DNA from: an uncultured Clostridia bacterium
GTDB lineage: Bacteria > Bacillota > Clostridia > Peptostreptococcales > Anaerovoracaceae
Assembly (NCBI GenBank): GCA_945788655.1
Contig: CALZMV010000093.1
Span: 1 to 5,474 of the forward strand
Reading direction: 5' to 3'
Length of the DNA stretch: 5,474 nucleotides
How positions within the stretch are numbered: the first letter of the stretch is position 1; each line of letters begins with the position of its first letter. Below the pieces are notes generated by a model. The model saw only the letters and a program-made list of their open reading frames with translations, did not search any database and had not been told where the DNA came from. The translations under genes were made by a program, and so were the position numbers. Below, in pieces: positions 1-4,317 of the stretch.

Positions 1-282
1 TCAGCTATGACATATGATATTGAAGTTTGGATGCCAAGCTACGGAAGATATGTTGAAATATCTTCATGTTCAAACTTTGAAGATTATCAGGCAAGAAGAG
101 CAAATATCCGTTACAGAAACGAAGAAACAGGTAAGGCTGAATTCGTTCATACTCTTAACGGTTCCGGTCTTGCAGTTGGCAGAACAGTTGCAGCTATCCT
201 TGAAAACTACCAGCAGGAAGATGGAAGTGTAGTGATTCCTGAAGCTTTGAGAAAGTACATGGGAGTAGATGTAATAAAATAA
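1..282 (+). CDS. serS: Seryl-tRNA synthetase, C-terminal fragment (5' end outside window)
   Basis: This is the last 93 residues of a class II aminoacyl-tRNA synthetase that charges tRNA-Ser (and tRNA-Sec where present) with serine in the cytoplasm. The frame is open from base 1, so the gene starts upstream; the ATG at 7 is internal (SAMTYDIEVW precedes the core). The recognisable seryl signatures are TYDIEVWMPS, then EISSCSNFEDYQARR, and the class II motif 3 stretch NGSGLAVGRTVAAILENYQ, whose invariant arginine contacts ATP. The end, VVIPEALRKYMG, is the normal SerRS C-terminus, so the gene is complete at this side. Whole SerRS proteins are about 420-430 residues, so roughly three quarters is missing. 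It is a housekeeping gene and has no evident functional link to the next operon, which has its own promoter 22 bases after the stop codon. Confidence 0.96.
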   Translation, partial: SAMTYDIEVWMPSYGRYVEISSCSNFEDYQARRANIRYRNEETGKAEFVHTLNGSGLAVGRTVAAILENYQQEDGSVVIPEALRKYMGVDVIK

Positions 283-304
283 ATCTTTTGTATAACGTTT
301 GTTA

Positions 305-333
305 TTGACAAGTGTATATAAGTGTAATATAGT
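305..333 (+). promoter_or_regulatory. Sigma-A-type promoter of the gntR-ABC operon
   Basis: A perfect -35 hexamer TTGACA at 305-310 is followed, after exactly 17 bases, by TATAGT at 328-333 (5 of 6 matches to the -10 consensus). Predicted transcription starts near 340, inside the inverted repeat that follows, and about 40 bases before the gntR start codon. The -10 overlaps the left arm of that repeat, so a bound repressor would exclude RNA polymerase. Confidence 0.8.
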
Positions 334-336
334 GTA
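311..336 (+). repeat. Three AGTGTA direct repeats at exact 10-bp spacing
   Basis: AGTGTA begins at 311, 321 and 331, that is, one copy per helical turn. The first two fill the spacer between -35 and -10; the third is the start of the left arm of the inverted repeat, and its reverse complement TACACT lies at 350-355. The phasing places the copies on the same face of the DNA, consistent with extra half-sites for the GntR-type regulator. Binding is inferred, not shown. Confidence 0.55.
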
Positions 337-357
337 CTTATCCAATAAGTACACTAT
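329..357. promoter_or_regulatory. Probable operator of the GntR/YtrA-type regulator (13-bp inverted repeat)
   Basis: The arms 329-341 and 345-357 are perfect reverse complements, with core AGTGTACTTAT / ATAAGTACACT separated by CCA. The left arm covers most of the -10 hexamer and the right arm lies just after the predicted transcription start. GntR proteins of the YtrA type usually autoregulate through a long inverted repeat with GT...AC-type half-sites at their own promoter; the position and form here fit. An alternative reading is a weak serS terminator, since the repeat could fold in RNA and is followed by TTTATTTT, but the stem is AT-rich and the promoter overlap favours an operator. Confidence 0.72.
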
Positions 358-381
358 TTATTTTCCCGGGAGGTTTACCTA

Positions 382-756
382 ATGGATATAATTATCAGCA
401 ATTCATCCGGCACGCCCATTTATGAGCAGATTACAGCACAGATAAAAGCTCAGGTAATGGAAGGGCGACTAAAGCCGGGAGAACCTATTCCTTCCATGAG
501 GGCTTTGGCAAAGGCTCTGCATATCAGTGTGATTACCGTACAAAAGGCTTACGAAGATTTGCAGCGCGATGGATTTATTCAGACTACAGTGGGCAAGGGC
601 AGTTTTATTTCTGCTGCCGGAGCGGACTTATGGCAGGAGGAGCAACAGCGCATAACGGAAGAGTATCTTACTAAAGCAGCAGAAAGCGGTAAACGGTGCG
701 GTCTTAAGCTTGAGACACTTCAGCAGTTGCTCAAGATGTTTTATGAGGAGGAATGA
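382..756 (+). CDS. GntR-family transcriptional regulator, YtrA type
   Basis: A 124-residue repressor-type protein. Residues about 10-76 form the GntR winged helix-turn-helix: PIYEQI at 12-17, then LKPGEPIPSMRALAKALHIS (30-49), the recognition helix ITVQKAYEDLQRDG (51-64), and the wing TTVGKGSFI (68-76). Only about 48 residues follow, too few for the FadR, HutC or aminotransferase-like effector domains of other GntR groups. This length is diagnostic of the YtrA group, whose short helical tail mainly dimerises. Start is ATG 382, 8 bases after GGGAGG (368-373). The stop codon overlaps the start of the ABC ATPase gene (ATGA). YtrA-type proteins typically repress their own ABC-transporter operon and are relieved by cell-wall-active peptides or other envelope stress; the inducer here is unknown. 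The inverted repeat at 329-357 is the likely operator. Confidence 0.92.
   Translation: MDIIISNSSGTPIYEQITAQIKAQVMEGRLKPGEPIPSMRALAKALHISVITVQKAYEDLQRDGFIQTTVGKGSFISAAGADLWQEEQQRITEEYLTKAAESGKRCGLKLETLQQLLKMFYEEE
746..751 (+). promoter_or_regulatory. Ribosome binding site deciding the ABC ATPase start
   Basis: AGGAGG lies only one base before the first in-frame ATG (753) but ten bases before the second (762). One base is too close for normal initiation, so ATG 762 is preferred even though 753 makes the ATGA overlap with the gntR stop. Either way the site lies inside gntR and the two genes are likely translationally coupled. Confidence 0.65.
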
Positions 757-761
757 TTCAT

Positions 762-1625
762 ATGGCAGATGATGCATTGAAAATAACCGGACTATGCAAG
801 AGTTACGGTGATTTTTCCCTTAAGGACATAAATCTGGCGGTGCCGGAGGGGACTGTCGTAGGGCTTGTAGGAGAAAACGGGGCCGGCAAAACTACTACCA
901 TAAAGGCTTCTCTTGACCTTATTAAAAAAGATAGTGGCAAGGTTTCATTCTTTGGCAAGGAAATGTCGGATGACCCTCTAGGTATCAGAAGTGACATCGG
1001 CGTGGTCTTTGACTCGCTCCATTTCAGTTATGGCCTAAACATAGAAAAAATAGAGAAAATATGCAGTGCTGTATATGACAACTGGGACAAAAAGGTATTT
1101 GAAGAATATATTGAAAAGTTTTCTTTGCCTGAGAAGAAGATAATCAAGGAATTCAGTACAGGAATGAAGATGAAGCTAAATCTGGCTATAGGCTTATCTC
1201 ATAATGCGAAACTTCTTATAATGGATGAGCCGACTTCAGGGCTGGACCCGGTTGTGAGGGATGATATTCTGGAAATTTTCCTTGAATTCATGCAGGAAGA
1301 AAAGCACTCAATACTTCTCTCATCACACATAACCTCAGACCTTGAAAAGATTGCCGATTACATCGCATTTATACATGACGGACGTGTGATTTTCTGTATG
1401 CCTAAGAACACGTTGCTGTATGAGTATGGAATAATAAGATGCAGCAGAGATGATTTTGAAAGGGTAAGTCCTGAAGATAAAAAAGTATGGCGAATTGAAG
1501 ATTATCAGTGCAGCATTCTTGTCGATGACCGAAAACGTGCAGCCGAAAGGTATCCAAATATGGTAATCGATTCACCATCAATAGATGAAATAATGCTTCT
1601 CTATGTGAAGGGGGAAAGAAAATGA
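762..1625 (+). CDS. ABC transporter ATP-binding protein (YtrB/BcrA-like)
   Basis: A cytoplasmic ATPase subunit of 287 residues (290 from the alternative ATG at 753) that would power the membrane subunit encoded next. Numbering from 762: Walker A GENGAGKTT at 37-45; ABC signature in the diverged form FSTGMK at 131-136; Walker B LLIMDEP at 151-157 with the catalytic glutamate at 156; D-loop SGLD at 159-162; switch histidine in SSH at 189. The Q-loop position reads VVFDSLHF, with aspartate where most ABC ATPases have glutamine. The C-terminal ~75 residues, beyond the nucleotide-binding fold, form a short extension as in antibiotic-peptide exporters. The stop overlaps the permease start by 4 bases. 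With an upstream YtrA-type regulator and an ABC-2 permease, an export or envelope-stress function is likely; the substrate cannot be read from sequence. Confidence 0.94.
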   Translation: MADDALKITGLCKSYGDFSLKDINLAVPEGTVVGLVGENGAGKTTTIKASLDLIKKDSGKVSFFGKEMSDDPLGIRSDIGVVFDSLHFSYGLNIEKIEKICSAVYDNWDKKVFEEYIEKFSLPEKKIIKEFSTGMKMKLNLAIGLSHNAKLLIMDEPTSGLDPVVRDDILEIFLEFMQEEKHSILLSSHITSDLEKIADYIAFIHDGRVIFCMPKNTLLYEYGIIRCSRDDFERVSPEDKKVWRIEDYQCSILVDDRKRAAERYPNMVIDSPSIDEIMLLYVKGERK

Positions 1626-2272
1626 AGGGGTTAATATTAAAAGACATATATAACGCCATGACTCAAGGCAAGGCATTAATTTTCATGATAGTCATCTTTG
1701 GCGTTTGTTTTGCAAATGCAGCCAGCGGAACTTTGATTATGATGTGTACCATTTACGCCGCAGTGATGGTTGTAAACAACTTGGCTCTTGATGAAATGTG
1801 CAGCTGGGAAGTATATGCACTGACAATGCCGGTAACGCGCAGCCAGCTGGTGCTTTCCAAGTACATTGTTTCCGTAGCATACTCCTTGTGCGGTATACTG
1901 CTTGGAATTGTTATGACGGCAGCGCTGAGGGTGTTAGGCTTTGGTCAAGGTCAATCTTCTCCGGAACTTATCTTGGCTATCAGCGTTACGGGACTTGCTA
2001 TGGCAACCGTATTTATTGCGCTTCTGATTCCGGTTAATTTCAAGTTCGGTGTTCAGAAAGGAAGGTTTGTCCTTCTTGGAATTGCAGCTCTGATCGGAGG
2101 TGGCGGAGTAGTATTATCCGGAAATGAAGATTCCAAAGTTTTAGCTGCTCTTGATAAACTGGGACAGCTTAATGGTGCAACTATGATATTAATTACTTTG
2201 GCAGCAGCTGCCGTAATTATGAGTATTTCATTTATGATAAGTGTCAGAATAGTGAATAATAAGGAATTTTGA
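1622..2272 (+). CDS. ABC-2 type transporter permease, six predicted membrane helices
   Basis: A 216-residue integral membrane protein and the expected partner of the preceding ATPase. It opens MKGLILKDIYNAMTQGK, the cytoplasmic amphipathic start typical of small ABC-2 permeases (ABC2_membrane_5-like, PF13346 type). Hydrophobic segments at about 18-34, 36-52, 82-104, 115-137, 148-166 and 186-210 give six helices. The motif LDEMCSWEVYALTMPVTRSQ (56-75), between helices 2 and 3, matches the family's conserved cytoplasmic loop with D-E...W-x-LP-x-sR. ATG 1622 overlaps the ATPase stop (ATGA) and is preceded by AAGGGGG at 1608-1614, 7 bases upstream. Two such subunits probably pair with two ATPases, as only one permease gene is present. 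It is the last gene of the operon; a terminator follows 45 bases after the stop. Confidence 0.88.
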   Translation: MKGLILKDIYNAMTQGKALIFMIVIFGVCFANAASGTLIMMCTIYAAVMVVNNLALDEMCSWEVYALTMPVTRSQLVLSKYIVSVAYSLCGILLGIVMTAALRVLGFGQGQSSPELILAISVTGLAMATVFIALLIPVNFKFGVQKGRFVLLGIAALIGGGGVVLSGNEDSKVLAALDKLGQLNGATMILITLAAAAVIMSISFMISVRIVNNKEF

Positions 2273-2275
2273 TGC

Positions 2276-2300
2276 TTCAATTATGATATTTCAATTATGA
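2276..2300 (+). repeat. Short direct repeat TTCAATTATGA, two copies
   Basis: Identical 11-base copies at 2276-2286 and 2290-2300, 14 bases apart, between the permease stop codon and the terminator hairpin. This is probably a small local duplication; no role is evident. Confidence 0.5.
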
Positions 2301-2317
2301 ATTTTTCCATTATAAAG

Positions 2318-2362
2318 AAACTCCTTTCTTGCCATTGGACGAAAGGAGTTTTGATCTTTTTT
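2318..2362 (+). terminator. Intrinsic terminator after the gntR-ABC operon
   Basis: Perfect 11-bp arms AAACTCCTTTC (2318-2328) and GAAAGGAGTTT (2341-2351) enclose a 12-base loop and are followed by a run of six T at 2357-2362. Since tetR ends at 2390 on the other strand, this is a convergent gap of 117 bases. Read leftward, the hairpin is followed by the U-rich TTTCTTTAT, so it may also stop tetR transcription, with weaker support. Confidence 0.85.
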
Positions 2363-2389
2363 GAATAATAGTGCAGGTAAACAGGCACT

Positions 2390-2980
2390 TTAGAAATTTT
2401 TGCAGAAGCTTTTTAAAAAGAGAGGCATCATAGTCGCCGAATACTGGCAAAGGGAGTAGTTACCGTTGCAGATGCACCAGTCATACATAAGGCCTCTTTC
2501 GAACATGGCGTAGGCTTTTGTAATATCGTTAATAGACAATTCATCTTTAAAAAGCCCCTGGTTGTATCCTTCTATTGTGATTTTGCGCAGGAGTTTGTAG
2601 TAGGTCCTGTTGGTATCCATCAGATGGCGCTCGCCCGTTGTAATAAGCTGAGTAGCAAAAAGCTGACACAGAAGGTCCACGGAAACGGTATTTTCAATCA
2701 TTAAGAAAAGCTCCTGATTCAGGAAAACAAGCTTATCTATAGGAGAAAGGGATTCGTCCATGGTTTCCATAAGCTCCTCATATTTTTCATCAAACAAGTA
2801 TGAAAGAGAACTGAGCAAAGCGTCCTTGCCATCAAAATAATGGTAGAAGGAACCTCTGGAGGTACCTGAAAGCTCCACAATCTCATCTATGGTGGTGTCG
2901 TTGTAGCCCTGCTGATAAAATAATTGCCATGCGGCAGAAACGATCTTACCTTTTGTGTTCTTTGAATTCTTCTTTTTCAT
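2390..2980 (-). CDS. TetR/AcrR-family transcriptional regulator
   Basis: A 196-residue one-component repressor. Residues about 8-55 form the TetR DNA-binding domain: helix 1 KGKIVSAAWQLFYQQGYNDT, helix 2 TIDEIVELSG (30-39), recognition helix TSRGSFYHYFDGKDALL (40-56), all canonical. The remainder (about 57-196) is the helical ligand and dimer domain, which is too variable to predict a ligand; the closing section GLMYDWCICNGNY resembles the ARGLxYDW pattern of many AcrR-like members and carries several cysteines (105, 169, 171, 178, 193). Start ATG 2978-2980 has GAGG 7 bases upstream. It is divergent from the ornithine-cyclodeaminase-like gene and putP, with 207 bases between, containing palindromes over both promoters. 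The likely role is autorepression plus control of the divergent proline genes. Activation instead of repression cannot be excluded. Confidence 0.93.
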   Translation of the reverse strand: MKKKNSKNTKGKIVSAAWQLFYQQGYNDTTIDEIVELSGTSRGSFYHYFDGKDALLSSLSYLFDEKYEELMETMDESLSPIDKLVFLNQELFLMIENTVSVDLLCQLFATQLITTGERHLMDTNRTYYKLLRKITIEGYNQGLFKDELSINDITKAYAMFERGLMYDWCICNGNYSLCQYSATMMPLFLKSFCKNF

Positions 2981-3027
2981 CGATAAACCTCGAAAAAATT
3001 TTTTAAGTTAATATTTTATACATTTAT

Positions 3028-3044
3028 TAGTATAGACTATAGTA
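3028..3044. promoter_or_regulatory. Imperfect dyad over the tetR -10 (possible second operator)
   Basis: TAGTATAGACTATAGTA is a 17-bp dyad with one mismatched pair (3030/3042) around A3036. It overlaps the tetR -10 and predicted start site. It shares the octamer AGACTATA (3034-3041) with the dyad at 3111-3126. Confidence 0.4.
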
Positions 3045-3069
3045 TAATAAGAAAATATTGAAATTTCAA
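3041..3069 (-). promoter_or_regulatory. Leftward promoter of tetR
   Basis: On the minus strand, TTGAAA (3069-3064) and TATACT (3046-3041) are each 5 of 6 to consensus and are separated by exactly 17 bases. Transcription would start near 3034, about 55 bases before the tetR ATG. The -35 lies in the perfect palindrome at 3055-3072, and the -10 overlaps the imperfect dyad at 3028-3044. Confidence 0.68.
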
Positions 3070-3072
3070 TAT
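3055..3072. promoter_or_regulatory. 18-bp perfect palindrome, probable TetR-family operator
   Basis: ATATTGAAATTTCAATAT is a perfect dyad centred between 3063 and 3064, holding the -35 hexamers of both divergent promoters back to back. TetR-family dimers bind palindromes of about this size, usually within a divergent intergenic region. One bound dimer here would block polymerase in both directions. The base composition is AT-rich, so some chance palindromes are expected; length and position argue against coincidence. Confidence 0.62.
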
Positions 3073-3086
3073 ATAATAAATATAAT
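3058..3086 (+). promoter_or_regulatory. Rightward promoter P1 of the ornithine-cyclodeaminase-like gene and putP
   Basis: TTGAAA at 3058-3063, a 17-base spacer, and a perfect TATAAT at 3081-3086. It mirrors the tetR promoter: both -35 hexamers are the two halves of one palindrome. Transcription would begin near 3093, giving a leader of about 95 bases. The surroundings are very AT-rich, which raises the chance of fortuitous -10 matches, but the exact spacing supports it. Confidence 0.65.
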
Positions 3087-3110
3087 TCTATAAAAAATAT
3101 TAAAAATAAT

Positions 3111-3126
3111 ACAGACTATATTCTGT
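3111..3126. promoter_or_regulatory. Imperfect dyad upstream of the second rightward promoter (possible operator)
   Basis: ACAGACTATATTCTGT is a 16-bp dyad with one mismatched pair (3116/3121). It lies downstream of P1 and ends two bases before the weak -35 of the second promoter, where a bound protein could act as a roadblock or activator. It contains the AGACTATA octamer also present at 3034-3041. Confidence 0.42.
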
Positions 3127-3127
3127 G

Positions 3128-3156
3128 TTTCGTTCTAGTTTAAATTGTGTTACAAT
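3128..3156 (+). promoter_or_regulatory. Possible second rightward promoter P2 (extended -10)
   Basis: TACAAT at 3151-3156 (5 of 6) preceded by TGT at 3148-3150 forms an extended -10. The element 17 bases upstream, TTTCGT at 3128-3133, is a poor -35, as is common for extended -10 promoters. Transcription would start near 3163, a few bases before the ribosome binding site GAGG (3175-3178), giving a leader of about 25 bases. Confidence 0.5.
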
Positions 3157-3187
3157 GGCAAAGTCAAAAGAAAAGAGGTAAAGAAAA

Positions 3188-4285
3188 ATGAGTTTTAAGT
3201 TAATGAAATATATTGAGCCTGATTTTACTCAGGAAAAACTGGCAAATGCCCCTGATGCAAAGCTTGTTAAGGCACCTTGTGCCAAGGCCGCACCAAAGGG
3301 GTTCCACGCAACTTCTATTTTCCCTGAGTATTTTAAAATAGATGGCAAGTGGCATCTTGCAGAAGACAGCAGAATGGATGCGGTTCCTGTTTGGGACGGT
3401 GAGAAAATCAGTGTAGTTGAATTCAGAAATATTAAGGAAAACGATTTAGTCGTTGTAGGCAGAACTGAAGATGGCTCAGAAGGAATTTATGTGCATGATG
3501 ACTGCTGGGAAAAGGAAGAAGTTGAGCAGGACAAGAGTCCCTTTGGTTTCCGACAGAGCAGAAGCAGAGAAACTTCATTTACATATGACTATGAAAACTT
3601 AATTGAATTATTAAAGTACGAGAAAGAAAACAACGGATACGTTGTTTGGGTGCTTGGACCGGCATGCAGCTTCGACGTTGAAGCGAGAAGAGTTATGGAA
3701 CAGATTATTGAGAAGGGATATTGCCAGGCGGTACTTGCCGGAAACGCTCTTGCAACTCATGACCTTGAGGCGGCATATCTTGGAACAGCCCTTGGATGTG
3801 ACATCAGAAACCAGAGAGCACACCTTATGGGGCACTATAACCATCTTGATACGATAAATGCCATAAATACATATAATTCAATTCCAAAATTCATCGAAGA
3901 AGAAGGTATAGACAACGGAATAATGTACAGCTGTGTTAAGAACAATGTGCCTTTCGTGCTAAACGGATCCATAAGAGATGATGGTCCTCTTCCGGAGGTT
4001 TATGAACACACATATCAGGGTCAGGACACCATCAGATCCCACATAAGAAGGGCAACAACTGTAATAGGCATGGCTACAGTGCTTCACACTATTTCAGCCG
4101 GCAACATGACGCCTACTTACAGAGTGTTAGAGGATGGAACAATCAGACCTGTACATTTTTATATGGTAGACACTTCAGAATTTGCGGCAAATAAGCTTGG
4201 TGACAGAGGAAGCCTTGCTGCAAGAGGAATAGTGACAAATGTTCAGGATTTTATGAGAAATTTAAGCAGAGGTCTTGATCTTTAA
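3188..4285 (+). CDS. Ornithine cyclodeaminase-like protein (LOR/SDH-type, TIGR00300/AgrE C-terminal family)
   Basis: A 365-residue cytoplasmic protein resembling the C-terminal two subdomains of the LOR/SDH-like family. Characterised relatives (archaeal MMP1218-type protein, C-terminal part of cyanobacterial AgrE/ArgZ) convert L-ornithine to L-proline and ammonia using bound NAD. Residues 36-104 match the first subdomain (PKGFHATSIFPEYFKIDGKW, then RMDAVPVWD and NDLVVVGRTEDGSEGIYV). A charged linker leads to a Rossmann-like catalytic part from about 150: VVWVLGPACSFDVEA, GNALATHDLE (185-194), GHYNHL (215-220), GIMYSCVKNNVPFVLNGSIR (244-263) followed by DDGPLPEV, and VDTSEFAANKLGDRGS (327-342). 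It lacks both the pentein arginine dihydrolase domain of AgrE and most of the Saccharop_dh_N-like region (PF04455) usual in ~400-residue members. ATG 3188 has GAGG 9 bases upstream. The following putP, 32 bases away, supports a proline role. Ornithine as substrate is inferred; older databases may call it saccharopine dehydrogenase-related. Confidence 0.8.
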   Translation: MSFKLMKYIEPDFTQEKLANAPDAKLVKAPCAKAAPKGFHATSIFPEYFKIDGKWHLAEDSRMDAVPVWDGEKISVVEFRNIKENDLVVVGRTEDGSEGIYVHDDCWEKEEVEQDKSPFGFRQSRSRETSFTYDYENLIELLKYEKENNGYVVWVLGPACSFDVEARRVMEQIIEKGYCQAVLAGNALATHDLEAAYLGTALGCDIRNQRAHLMGHYNHLDTINAINTYNSIPKFIEEEGIDNGIMYSCVKNNVPFVLNGSIRDDGPLPEVYEHTYQGQDTIRSHIRRATTVIGMATVLHTISAGNMTPTYRVLEDGTIRPVHFYMVDTSEFAANKLGDRGSLAARGIVTNVQDFMRNLSRGLDL

Positions 4286-4307
4286 TGAAGATGGCTTCTG
4301 CTGATAC

Positions 4308-4312
4308 GGAGG
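4308..4312 (+). promoter_or_regulatory. Ribosome binding site deciding the putP start
   Basis: GGAGG ends 5 bases before ATG 4318. In-frame ATGs at 4285 (overlapping the previous stop as TAATG) and 4291 lack a well-placed site and would add a polar leader unlike PutP N-termini, which begin shortly before the first membrane helix. Confidence 0.7.
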
Positions 4313-4317
4313 ATAGC

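Noticed and set aside
70..354. 94-codon minus-strand open frame over serS and the gntR promoter
   Set aside because: It is antisense to the conserved SerRS C-terminus, runs through the promoter and operator, and resembles no protein I know.
329..365. Intrinsic terminator for serS
   Set aside because: The inverted repeat can fold in RNA and has U-rich sequence after it, but the stem is AT-rich and it overlaps a strong -10 and start site. An operator is the better explanation, though dual use is possible.
1798..2037. 79-codon forward open frame inside the permease gene
   Set aside because: It is out of frame with the clear six-helix permease, has no ribosome site and no protein-like composition.
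4285..4317. Earlier putP starts at 4285 or 4291
   Set aside because: They lack well-spaced ribosome sites, and they add a polar leader not typical of PutP; ATG 4318 has GGAGG five bases upstream.
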